64,000 nucleotides of DNA from Desulfobacillus sp041396245 (GTDB taxonomy: Bacteria; Pseudomonadota; Gammaproteobacteria; Burkholderiales; Rhodocyclaceae), in assembly GCA_041396245.1 (NCBI GenBank), contig JAWKYW010000002.1, forward strand, positions 186,001-250,000. Reading direction: 5' to 3'. How positions within the stretch are numbered: the stretch's first letter is position 1; each line of letters starts with the position of its first letter. The notes under the pieces are model-generated. The model made no database searches and had not been told where the DNA came from. It saw only the letters and a list, made by a program, of their open reading frames with translations. This document shows positions 7,481-15,452 of this stretch, piece after piece. The translations under genes and the position numbers were made by a program.

Positions 7481-9141
7481 TGTTTGTCGGTTTGCGGCAT
7501 GACATCCGGGTTGCCGTCGGAGGCGCCCGAAGGGACGGCCGGGCCACCGCCCGATTTGTCCTGGCCGCGCAGCAGCTGCTGCTCGCGCCGCTTGCGCCGG
7601 TCGATCAGGGGCAGGCAGACCTTGTCATTGTAATAGATCACCTGGCAATCCAGACAGTAATGGCATTCGTTGGCGTTGATCTCCCCGGTCGCCCGGATGG
7701 CACGCACCGGGCACTGGTTGGCGCAGACCTGGCAGGGCTTGCCGCACTCCTTGCGGCGGCGCAGCCACCACTCGAACAGGCGGAAGCGGCCGGGAATGGC
7801 CAGCGCCGCGCCGAGCGGGCACAGGTACTTGCAGTAGAACTTCCGATTGACCGCCGCAACGCCGATGAGGATCAGGGCATACAGCACGTAGTTCCATTCG
7901 CGCTGGAAGCGCATGGTGATCACCGTCTTGAACGGCTCCACCTCGGCATACCAGGCGGCTTCGGAGATCGACTGCAGTGAGATGCCGAAGAGCAGGATGA
8001 GGATGATGTACTTGAGGGCCACCAGCCGCTCGTGCACCGCGTCGCTGAATTCGACCTCCGGCAGCTTGAGCTTGCGCGAAGCGATCAGGATCAGTTCCTG
8101 GAGGGCGCCGAAGGGGCAGAGCCAGCCGCAATACACCCCGCGCCCCCACAGCAGCAGCGTCATGGCGACGAAGCCCCACAGGATGAACAGCATCGGGTCG
8201 ATGAGGAAGTTCTCCCAGCGGAACCCGTGCATGACCGAGTTGACGAAAGTCAGCACGTTGATGACGGACAGCTGCGCCAGCCCCCACCAGCCGATGAAGA
8301 AGAGGGTGTAGACGTGGAAGCCGTTGCGCACGTAGGTCAGCAGCGTCGGATCGCGCGCCAGCCAGTCCTGGAAGATCAGCACGAAAAACAGCAGGATCAG
8401 GCCGCCGACCAGGACCGCGATGTCGAACTGGCGATTCTTCCAGATCGCGACCCACTCCGGTTCGGGCTGTTCCGCCATCCTGCCGCCCGGGCCGCCGAAG
8501 GGGCGCGGGTCGGTACTGCCATCCCTGGCCGCACCCCCCGCAAGGGCCGGGCCTGGCGCGGCCGGCGGCGCGGCCGCCGGGGCGGACTGACCGCTGCGAA
8601 TGCCGCGGGATTCCGCCACCAGCCTGGCCGAGCGCATCACCGTGGCGTTGATGACCATCACGGTGATGGTGGCCCCCGTAATGCCGTCGATGGCGATGCG
8701 CCCTTCCCGCGGCGCGCCGATAATCACCTTGTCGAAAGCCGACTTGCCCCGGTATTGCGCCACATAGCCGTCCAGCCGCTCCGGCGTAATGCCGACGGCC
8801 AGGATGGGCTCGTCGTGCTGGACGATGGTCAAGCCGGCAACGCGGCCGCCGGTGTCGATGCCGACCAGCGTATTGATGGGCTTGCCGGAATAGGCCGGAA
8901 TGCGCAGGACGTCGTTGGTCAGGAAGATGTAGCCGAGCAACTGTCCGGCCTTGAAGACTGGCGCCGAGGGCGGGGAGCCCTCGAATTCCCCGAAGGTTTC
9001 GGCATCGGGGAAGATGCCGCGCAACTGCGGGTAGGCCGTTTCCCATTCGGCCGCCTGAGCAAGCGGGATCAGAAGGAGCAAGAGTGCCAGGCCAATCAGC
9101 CTTGCGGTTCCCATGAAGGCCTTGAGGTGCGGAAGCGCCAA
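7477..9141 (-). CDS. nirI: NosR/NirI-family flavo-iron-sulfur membrane protein
   Basis: Membrane electron-transfer protein of the NosR/NirI family, needed for expression or function of nitrite (NirI) or nitrous oxide (NosR) reductase. It has a signal peptide (MGTARLIGLALLLLLIPLAQA if the second Met is used), then a periplasmic FMN-binding domain with the covalent flavin motif DGITGATIT. Several membrane helices (about residues 240-440) with two Cx3CP motifs (YCGWLCP, YCKYLCP) follow, and a C-terminal pair of [4Fe-4S] sites (CGKPCQVCANQCP and CHYCLDC). At 554 residues it is shorter than typical NosR (about 700). Position directly upstream of nirS favours NirI. The start could also be the ATG at 9114. 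Confidence 0.85.
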   Translation of the reverse strand: MALPHLKAFMGTARLIGLALLLLLIPLAQAAEWETAYPQLRGIFPDAETFGEFEGSPPSAPVFKAGQLLGYIFLTNDVLRIPAYSGKPINTLVGIDTGGRVAGLTIVQHDEPILAVGITPERLDGYVAQYRGKSAFDKVIIGAPREGRIAIDGITGATITVMVINATVMRSARLVAESRGIRSGQSAPAAAPPAAPGPALAGGAARDGSTDPRPFGGPGGRMAEQPEPEWVAIWKNRQFDIAVLVGGLILLFFVLIFQDWLARDPTLLTYVRNGFHVYTLFFIGWWGLAQLSVINVLTFVNSVMHGFRWENFLIDPMLFILWGFVAMTLLLWGRGVYCGWLCPFGALQELILIASRKLKLPEVEFSDAVHERLVALKYIILILLFGISLQSISEAAWYAEVEPFKTVITMRFQREWNYVLYALILIGVAAVNRKFYCKYLCPLGAALAIPGRFRLFEWWLRRRKECGKPCQVCANQCPVRAIRATGEINANECHYCLDCQVIYYNDKVCLPLIDRRKRREQQLLRGQDKSGGGPAVPSGASDGNPDVMPQTDKH

Positions 9142-9293
9142 TCGATAGCGAGGGGCGCAGTGTATCGGGATTGTCCGAGGAAATAAAGGGCGAGGACCCC
9201 GGAAGATCGCCGCAACTCATTGACCTGAAATGTCGAACAGGAAATAATGTCCGCTTCGCATTCGGCCAACCGGACCACGCCAAAAGGCATAGG

Positions 9294-10895
9294 ATGCATT
9301 CAGGCCGCGGACAGATCCAGAATGAGAAGTTCCGCCCGTTCTTCTGGGTGGATGGGGATTTCCGCATCTCCGGCTGGCCCGACGCGACGGCCCGGGCCTT
9401 GCATGTCACCGCTCGCGCCGCGGTCGGGCGGCATTGCTGGGATGTCGTTTACCAGTGCCGGCAAACGACGCCGCCGTCCTGTTGCGGCGACTGCTCCTGC
9501 CCGAGCCAGCCCGACAAGGTGTCCGTCGCCGCCAGGCGCAACACCCGCACCCGCTGCGCCGTGCTTCCGCTCCCCAGCGCAAGCCAGGGCGCGCTCGTCT
9601 GGCTGCCCTTTCAGCTCATCGCCAGCGGCGCCACGGGCAGCGCCCGTCTTGAAGGCCTCGTCATCCGAGGGGCGCTCGCCAGCAGCCTGGGTTCGATCCA
9701 CGCCACCCTCGACAACCTCCGCCGCATCTGCGCCGCCGACGACTGCGAGATGTTCCTCCTCGATCCTTCGGCCAAGGAGGTCTTTCTCGTCGATTGCGTC
9801 GGCCAGGACCGGGAGGCGTTCCTTGAAAAAACGCATATGCCCCTGGGCGCCGGTTATCCCGGCGCCGTCACGCTGAACCAGACGCCGCTCTTCACGAACC
9901 GCTTCCAGAAAGACCGCCAGTTCCTGCGCGGCAGCGTCAAGCGCTGCGGCATCCGCTCGTTCATCGGCGTTCCCTTGATGGACGGCGGCCGTCCGCTCGG
10001 CTATATCGGCGTGGGCTGGCGCGATGGCGCCGTCCCCATGGAATGGGGGCTGCGCGTGCTCGACGAAGTCCGCAACATCCTGCCGATCGCCGTGCCGCCG
10101 CGGCTGGTGCCGACGCATTTCCTCCAGGCGCCGGCGGCCAGGCTCGCCTTGCGCTGCTTCGGCCCGCTGGAAATCTTCCGCGACGGCGCAAGGATTCCGG
10201 CCGAGGCCTTCAGGCGGCGAAAGGCCCTGCGCCTGCTGAAGACGCTCGTGCTGATGCACGGCGCACCCATCCACCGCGACAAGCTGATCGAGATGCTCTG
10301 GCCGGGCTCGCCGCTCCCGGCCGCCGTCAACCGCCTGCACGGGGTGGTCAATTCCCTGCGCTCGAACCTGGAAGCCCATCGCCCGCCGCGTTCCTCGGAA
10401 TACATCGTCTGCCAGGACGATTTCTTCCGCTTCAACACCGATGCGCCGCATTCGGTCGATCTGTTCGATTTCTGCGACGCCGAGGCCCTCGCGCGGAAGG
10501 CCCTCCGCCAGGGCGAACAGGAACGCGCGCTCGATCTGCTGGAAAAGGCGGTACAGCTTTACCGTGGCGACCTGTTCTCGGACGACAGCGAGGACGAGTC
10601 CGTCGAGACCCACCGCGTCCGGCTGAGGCACACCTACCTCGACGCCGTCCGCATGCTTTCACAACTGAGGATGCACCTCGGGCAGGGCGACGAGGCGATC
10701 CGCGTGCTGCGCGCGGCGCTCGACATCGAACCGGTGGCCCTCGACCTGTACGAAACGCTCATCACCCAACTGGCCGACACCGGCCGCCTGGCGGAGGCGC
10801 GCCAGCAGTACGAATGCTGCTGTGCCGCGCTGCGCAAGCATCTCGACATGGAACCGCCGGCCCGGTTGCGGGCACTGGAAAAGCAGCTTTACTGA
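9294..10895 (+). CDS. PAS-GAF-winged-helix-BTAD transcriptional regulator
   Basis: One-component regulator of the SARP/BTAD class, 533 residues, divergent from the nir cluster. An N-terminal PAS-like region (FFWVDGDFRISGWPDA) ends in a cysteine cluster (C48, C55, then CCGDCSC at 63-69). A GAF-type domain follows (about 130-260; IRSFIGVPLMDGGRPLGYIGVGW), then an OmpR-like winged helix (LALRCFGPLEIFRDG, RRRKALRLLKTLVL) and a BTAD domain of helical repeats (LDLLEKAVQLYRGDLFSDD to the end). I used ATG 9294 because residues added by the longer frame from 9171 show no family features. The position suggests control of one or both nir operons, and the Cys cluster could bind a metal or respond to NO or oxygen; both are inference. 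Confidence 0.8.
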   Translation: MHSGRGQIQNEKFRPFFWVDGDFRISGWPDATARALHVTARAAVGRHCWDVVYQCRQTTPPSCCGDCSCPSQPDKVSVAARRNTRTRCAVLPLPSASQGALVWLPFQLIASGATGSARLEGLVIRGALASSLGSIHATLDNLRRICAADDCEMFLLDPSAKEVFLVDCVGQDREAFLEKTHMPLGAGYPGAVTLNQTPLFTNRFQKDRQFLRGSVKRCGIRSFIGVPLMDGGRPLGYIGVGWRDGAVPMEWGLRVLDEVRNILPIAVPPRLVPTHFLQAPAARLALRCFGPLEIFRDGARIPAEAFRRRKALRLLKTLVLMHGAPIHRDKLIEMLWPGSPLPAAVNRLHGVVNSLRSNLEAHRPPRSSEYIVCQDDFFRFNTDAPHSVDLFDFCDAEALARKALRQGEQERALDLLEKAVQLYRGDLFSDDSEDESVETHRVRLRHTYLDAVRMLSQLRMHLGQGDEAIRVLRAALDIEPVALDLYETLITQLADTGRLAEARQQYECCCAALRKHLDMEPPARLRALEKQLY

Positions 10896-10900
10896 TCCGG

Positions 10901-11701
10901 TCACTGCCCGGACGGGCGGTTGCAGTGATGCAGCAGCATCCCGGTCAGCAGCGATCCGCCGATGATGTTGCCCAGCGTCACGGGAATCTGGTTCCAGAAC
11001 AGCCACTGGCCGACGGAGACCTCGGCGCCCAGCAGCATGCCGATCGGGATGATGAACATATTGACGATCGAATGCTCGTAGCCGAGCGAGAAGAACGTCG
11101 CCACCGGCAGCCAGACCGAAACGACCTTGCCGGCGCTGGAGGTCGAGCTCAGGCCGAGCACCGTACCGAGCGCCACCATCCAGTTGCACAGAACGCCCTT
11201 GACCAGCGCCGTCATCCAGCCGTGCGCGCCGTCGTGCGCATAGGCCAGCGTCTTCGCTTCGGCGACGCTGGCAATCTTGTCGCCGAGCGCGCCGGCGCCA
11301 TGGCTGAAGGCGCCGGTCAGGGCCACGGCAATGAGGCCGCCGACGAACAGGCTGCCGATGAAATTCCCCAGATAAACCCAGCCCCAGTTGCGCAGCATTG
11401 CGACGGGCTGCGTGCGGCCGCGCGCCACGCCGAACGCAAGGACGGCGAAGTTCCCGGTGGCGAGTTCCATGCCGAGCAGCACGATCATGGCGAAGCCGAC
11501 CGGGAAAACCGCTCCGGCGACGAGCGCGGCCGGGCCCGGCGGCAGGCCTTCCGTCACCCTGAAGGCCAGCGCGGTCGCATAGGCGAGGAGCGCGCCGGAC
11601 ATGAAGCCCTTCAGCAGCATGCAATTGACGGTGAGCGCCGCCTTCTTGCAGCTGGCGGCCTCCACTTCCTCCATCAGCTTCAGTGGTGCGACGTGATCCA
11701 T
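10901..11701 (-). CDS. Formate/nitrite transporter family (FNT) channel
   Basis: Six-helix FNT channel of 266 residues, moving nitrite or formate across the inner membrane as a pentamer. Family landmarks are KGFMSGALLAYA, the GMELATGNF segment of the selectivity region, NWGWVYLGNFIGSL, and CNWMVALG with a SLGYEHSIVNMF helix, which carries the central conserved His. It is the last gene of the second nir operon and its start overlaps the SCO gene by 22 bases, so nitrite export or import is the likely role, rather than formate. It ends 5 bases from the end of the convergent regulator gene. Confidence 0.88.
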   Translation of the reverse strand: MDHVAPLKLMEEVEAASCKKAALTVNCMLLKGFMSGALLAYATALAFRVTEGLPPGPAALVAGAVFPVGFAMIVLLGMELATGNFAVLAFGVARGRTQPVAMLRNWGWVYLGNFIGSLFVGGLIAVALTGAFSHGAGALGDKIASVAEAKTLAYAHDGAHGWMTALVKGVLCNWMVALGTVLGLSSTSSAGKVVSVWLPVATFFSLGYEHSIVNMFIIPIGMLLGAEVSVGQWLFWNQIPVTLGNIIGGSLLTGMLLHHCNRPSGQ

Positions 11702-12573
11702 GCCTTCGCCGCATCGATGTCGGGCCGGCTCCGCCGGAGCCGCCCGCCCAGGGAGAAAACGCCGAGGGCCGCGATCAGGGCCGCCAGTGCCGGCAGCAGC
11801 AACAGCAGCATGCCCCAGTCGAGTCGCGTCTCGCCGGTCGCCGCATCGAACGTGAAGCAGCTCAGCGGCGTCTGTCCGGGCACGGCATAGAACGGAATGA
11901 AGCTGCCGCGCAGCTCCCAGACCAGCTCGCGCATGCGCCCGCCTTCGCCGCCGCCGGCCACCAGCGCCCGCACCACGCGCCCGCCGTCGATCCCGACGAT
12001 CATCGCGTTGTGCTCGATCTGTCGCCGGGCGGGGTCGTAGCGATACCAGAAATCCAGCGCGCCGGTGATGCGCCCGAGCGCCTCGCGGTCGGTGACGGCA
12101 AAGTCCCAGCCGGGGGACCCCAGCAGGCCGAGCGCCGCGGCCTGCGCCTCGACGTCCTCGGCGCTGTCGGCATCGTCGAAGCTCAGTGCCAGCACCCGAT
12201 AGTCGCTGCCCAGACCGCCGGACCTGCGCGTGGCATCGCGCACCCCTTCCAGGAACGGCGTGCAGATGCCGGTGCAGCGGCGATAGAAGAACGTCACCAG
12301 CAGGGGGCGCTCGCGCCACAGGTCAGACAAATGCAGCCTGCGCCCGTCGGAGAGCTGCAGCGGTATGTCGGGCACGGCGCGATCGATCAGCCGGCTCTCC
12401 AGCTGCGACACGCCGGGCCCCGTCTCTCCCGCGCAGGGCGCGCAAAGGAATAGGGCCAGAGCGCCGGCGCCGAGGAGGCCGGGCCAGCCCGCGGCCGGAC
12501 GCGGCTCAGGACGCGGTCTGCAGCGCCTTGTACCAGCGTCTTCCGGTTTCGGAAAGATAGATGAAGAAGCCAA
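11680..12573 (-). CDS. SCO1/SenC/PrrC-family copper chaperone with C-terminal membrane helix
   Basis: Periplasmic thioredoxin-fold copper chaperone that loads the CuA site of subunit II proteins. It has an N-terminal hydrophobic segment (LLGAGALALFL), then the SCO domain with the copper-binding FFYRRCTGICTPF (CxxxC) and a conserved His in IEHNAMIVG. A C-terminal transmembrane helix (GMLLLLLPALAALIAALGVFSL) is present. The only in-frame ATG (12573) lies 68 bases inside the upstream oxidase gene; no other start codon is seen before the signal segment. This long overlap may mean an unusual start. Co-location with a CuA subunit and cupredoxin agrees with a copper-delivery job. Confidence 0.88.
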   Translation of the reverse strand: MASSSIFPKPEDAGTRRCRPRPEPRPAAGWPGLLGAGALALFLCAPCAGETGPGVSQLESRLIDRAVPDIPLQLSDGRRLHLSDLWRERPLLVTFFYRRCTGICTPFLEGVRDATRRSGGLGSDYRVLALSFDDADSAEDVEAQAAALGLLGSPGWDFAVTDREALGRITGALDFWYRYDPARRQIEHNAMIVGIDGGRVVRALVAGGGEGGRMRELVWELRGSFIPFYAVPGQTPLSCFTFDAATGETRLDWGMLLLLLPALAALIAALGVFSLGGRLRRSRPDIDAAKAWITSHH

Positions 12574-13930
12574 TCAGGAACACCGTGGCGAAGACTGCGG
12601 CGATGGCGGAAAAGGTCCCCCCGTGGGCAAGTTCGGCGGGGTAGATGGCGAAGCGGCGCGGCACCGAATAGGCGCCGGACAGGTAGAACATCAGGAAGAA
12701 GCCGTAGGCACCCCCCACCATCAGGAACGTGACCAGCTTCTGCAGGCCCGGACGCTCCGGTTCGGCGGCGGCTTCCTGGCTGCAGTGGTAGAAGTAGGCG
12801 AAAACGAGAAACACCAGGCCGGCCAGCATGTAGGTGTGGAAATGCGCCGGCACCCAGAGCGTGTTGTGCAGCCGGACGTTGGCGCTGATCGTCGAGTCGA
12901 TGACGGCGCCCATGCCGCCGATGGCCCAGCCGACCAGGCCGAGGAAGAACAGCAGCGAGGCCAGGTTCCAGCGCATGCGCGCCCGATAGACCAGCAGCAG
13001 CGCGCCGAAAATGGTCACGACGGCGGCCGGAATGGCGCTGGCGTAGGAGGCGATCTGGCCGATGTACTGCAGGGTGCCGGGCTGGACGAAATCCATGTAC
13101 AGGTGGTGGAAGTAGGCGAACAGGACGATCAGCAGCACGGTGTTCCAGGAGATGGCCACGATCCGGTTCGACTTCCAGGGCCGGCCGGCATACTGTGGCA
13201 GTACCTCGTAGGCGGCCGCGACACCCAGATACATCGCCAGGTTCACGATGGTATGGCCGAAAAAGAAGGTGAAGTTCTTCATCAGCAGCGCGTCGCTGGG
13301 GGCCCCCGTGAACAATTCGAGATAGAACAGGACCAGAACGATGACGCCGGCCACCAGCGCCGCCACCCCGGCGATCAGGCTGACGGTGATGATCATGATC
13401 GACGGCGGGATCTCCGGTTCGCTGCGCCCGGCCAGATAGTGCCAGCCCAGGGCGTGCGTAATGGAGTATTTCACGGCGATGGCACGCAGCAGGTCGAGCG
13501 ACCACAGCAGCCAGGTGGCGCCGAGAATCGTCAGTGAAAGCAGGAAGGCCACCGCCGACCAGACCGGCCATTCGCCCTTGAAGGGCAGCGGGTAGAGAAA
13601 GTACCAGCCGGCCGCGAATTTGCCCAGAAAGGCACTCACCAGCAGGATCAGCACCCCCACCAGCGTGCCGAAGAGCGCCAGCCCGCGCACTGCCGGCGAG
13701 GGCTCGGTGTAACGGCTGAGGATGTCGGCGGCACAGGCCATCGCCGCGACATACCAGACGCCGACCATGCCGACGCCGTGAAGGGTCATCATCGGATAGA
13801 ACCAGGTCTGGGTGCCGGCCAGGCCGCCGGCCTGCACGGTCCGCATGTAGATGCCCAGTATCGCCAGAACCGGAAACAGCAGGAAGGTGATGCCCATCCA
13901 GTACAGCGTGTAGCTATTGGCCTTGCGCAT
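12506..13930 (-). CDS. Heme-copper oxidase superfamily subunit I, probable CuA-type nitric oxide reductase
   Basis: Catalytic membrane subunit of 474 residues with about twelve helices. Heme and CuB/FeB ligands are all present: H51 (TLHG) and H365 for the low-spin heme, H363 (AHFHTY) for the active-site heme, and H226, H275 and H276 (AYFHHLYM) for the second metal. In oxygen reductases the helix VI motif is HxxxY with a Tyr cross-linked to His; here it reads H226-TIV-N230. Loss of this Tyr is the hallmark of NO-reducing members. Together with a CuA subunit II, a cupredoxin and nirS in one operon, I infer NO reduction to N2O (literature clades sNOR/nNOR/gNOR; I cannot assign which). It is not a cNOR or qNOR. 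Confidence 0.85.
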   Translation of the reverse strand: MRKANSYTLYWMGITFLLFPVLAILGIYMRTVQAGGLAGTQTWFYPMMTLHGVGMVGVWYVAAMACAADILSRYTEPSPAVRGLALFGTLVGVLILLVSAFLGKFAAGWYFLYPLPFKGEWPVWSAVAFLLSLTILGATWLLWSLDLLRAIAVKYSITHALGWHYLAGRSEPEIPPSIMIITVSLIAGVAALVAGVIVLVLFYLELFTGAPSDALLMKNFTFFFGHTIVNLAMYLGVAAAYEVLPQYAGRPWKSNRIVAISWNTVLLIVLFAYFHHLYMDFVQPGTLQYIGQIASYASAIPAAVVTIFGALLLVYRARMRWNLASLLFFLGLVGWAIGGMGAVIDSTISANVRLHNTLWVPAHFHTYMLAGLVFLVFAYFYHCSQEAAAEPERPGLQKLVTFLMVGGAYGFFLMFYLSGAYSVPRRFAIYPAELAHGGTFSAIAAVFATVFLIGFFIYLSETGRRWYKALQTAS

Positions 13931-13946
13931 GGTTTGCCTCCGCGGG

Positions 13947-14921
13947 TTATTTCACGTTGAAGCCGGACTGCATGGCGTGGTGGCCGGCAGCGCAGTATTC
14001 CAGGCAGAACACCTTGTAGAAGCCGCCCTGGGCGAGCCGGACCCTGAGCCGGTTGACGTAGCCCGGCATGGCCTGGGTCTGTGCCAGGAGCTGGCGCTCC
14101 GGCCCATACACGCCGAAGCCGTGGTTGACGTCGAGGCTGGTGACGCGGAACTCGACGAGCGCATCGGCCGGCAGCTCGAGGCGCTGCAGGGTCGGGATGC
14201 GCCCGAGGTCGGCGGCGCGGGTGATCGGCTCGTCGGAAAAGACGAAGTCGAACTGGCGCGCCGCGACATACACGATGCGGTCGGGCTTGAGGCTCGCCAC
14301 GGCATAGGGCGCGCCCGGCATGGTCAGCGCGAGCGCGGCCACGACGACGACGCTGGCGGAGGCGAACAGCGTCTTGCGAAAGCCGTAGGCCTTCTTCACA
14401 TTCACCTCTTCCGGCGAGCGGGTGCTGAAGCCGACCCAGGCGAACACCAGCAGGATGATGGCGGAGATGAAAAAGAACATGCCGAGCACGATGGATTGCG
14501 GCGCGATGAGTTGCGGCCGCCCGAGGGCCGCCACGGCGGCCGCCGGCGTTTCCGCCGGCGCGGCCGCGGCATCGCTTGTGCTGCGGATGTGGCCGAGCAG
14601 CGCCCGGGCCTCGGACGCCTTGAGTCCGAGGTTGGGCATGACGATGCGGTTGAACTGCTCGACCAGACGGACGGCAATCTCGTCCTTCTCCGCGATCATC
14701 CTGTCCGGCTGGGTGATGAAGCGGATGAGCCATTCCTCGGTGCGGCGCTTGTGCGCGCCATGCAGGTCCGGCCCGACGCGGGGGCCGCCGCCGATGGTAT
14801 GGCAGGAGGCGCATTTCTGTTCGAACAGGATCCTGCCCTGGTTTGCGTCATCCGCTTCGGCCCCGGCAGGACCGACCGGCGCGAAAAGCAATGCCAGCAC
14901 GACTGCGACTATGCGATGCAT
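13947..14921 (-). CDS. Cytochrome c-fused CuA subunit II of the heme-copper NO reductase
   Basis: Electron-entry subunit of 324 residues. A signal peptide (ends near AGAEA) is followed by a cytochrome c domain (C37-AS-C40-H41, axial Met about M95 in IVMPNLG), then two membrane helices (about 143-165 and 184-202). The C-terminal cupredoxin domain has a complete CuA site: H267, C306-L-E-Y-C310, H314, M317. The cytochrome is fused at the N-terminus, unlike caa3 oxidases, where it is C-terminal. The gene directly precedes the subunit I gene (16 bases). It would accept electrons from the cupredoxin or cytochrome encoded upstream. Confidence 0.92.
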   Translation of the reverse strand: MHRIVAVVLALLFAPVGPAGAEADDANQGRILFEQKCASCHTIGGGPRVGPDLHGAHKRRTEEWLIRFITQPDRMIAEKDEIAVRLVEQFNRIVMPNLGLKASEARALLGHIRSTSDAAAAPAETPAAAVAALGRPQLIAPQSIVLGMFFFISAIILLVFAWVGFSTRSPEEVNVKKAYGFRKTLFASASVVVVAALALTMPGAPYAVASLKPDRIVYVAARQFDFVFSDEPITRAADLGRIPTLQRLELPADALVEFRVTSLDVNHGFGVYGPERQLLAQTQAMPGYVNRLRVRLAQGGFYKVFCLEYCAAGHHAMQSGFNVK

Positions 14922-15039
14922 CGACGTCCCTCCCCCTTTGGAATTCGACGATGCACGGTTTTTACGACGACCCTCTTACGCGCCACTTACACGCGGGGAA
15001 AGAGGCAGCCGGCCGCGGGCAAAAGAACGTGAATAGTTA

Positions 15040-15369
15040 CTATCGAAGAACCTCGATCCGCCCCTTCATCTCCGGATGCGGCCCGCAGGTGTAGTCGTAT
15101 ACGCCCGGCTTGTCGAATCGGTGCTGCCAGGACTCGCCCGGGAAGAAGCGTTCGGACTCGACGATGCCGCCGCTGCCGGCGAACAGCACCGAATGGCTGG
15201 CGCGCTTTTCATGGTTGGTCCATTTCACGGTGGTGCCGGCCTTGATCTTCAGTTCGGCCGGTTCGTACCTGTAGTCCTTGATGCCGACCTCGACCGTCTG
15301 CGCCAGGGCAGGGCCGGCCGGCAAAGTCAGTCCCCACAGGACGGCGAGGATCATGGCCTTCTGTCGCAT
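15040..15369 (-). CDS. Periplasmic cupredoxin (pseudoazurin/plastocyanin-like)
   Basis: Type I copper electron carrier, 109 residues with signal peptide (ends GPALAQ). Copper ligands are visible: a His in RASHSVLF and the C-x2-H-x2-M loop YTCGPHPEMKG near the C-terminus. Start ATG 15369 has a GGAGG-like site upstream. It sits between the cytochrome gene and the CuA subunit gene, so it may carry electrons to NirS2 or to the NO reductase. A hairpin lies in the gap before it. Confidence 0.9.
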   Translation of the reverse strand: MRQKAMILAVLWGLTLPAGPALAQTVEVGIKDYRYEPAELKIKAGTTVKWTNHEKRASHSVLFAGSGGIVESERFFPGESWQHRFDKPGVYDYTCGPHPEMKGRIEVLR

Positions 15370-15386
15370 TGAAACCTCCGAAAAGG

Positions 15387-15411
15387 AACGGGGAGCCTTT
15401 CGCTCCCCGTT
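15387..15411 (-). terminator. Intercistronic hairpin before the cupredoxin gene
   Basis: AACGGGGAGC (15387-15396) pairs with GCTCCCCGTT (15402-15411) around a five-base loop. On the minus strand it is followed by TTCCTTTTCGG. It lies between the cytochrome and cupredoxin genes and could act as a leaky terminator or mRNA-end stabiliser. Confidence 0.6.
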
Positions 15412-15452
15412 TGTCCAGCCCGCGCCCGGCGAAGTTCCCCGGGCAATCCGTC

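Noticed and set aside
9171..9293. N-terminal extension of the BTAD regulator
   Set aside because: The frame is open but the residues are not PAS-like and the region is the divergent promoter.
12506..13930. cNOR (NorB) or qNOR (NorZ)
   Set aside because: The partner subunit has a CuA site, which NorC lacks, and the NorB glutamate-rich helix VI pattern is absent.
12506..14921. Ordinary cytochrome c oxidase (subunits I and II)
   Set aside because: HxxxN replaces HxxxY in helix VI and the genes are embedded in a nirS operon, so an oxygen reductase is less likely. I keep it as the alternative.
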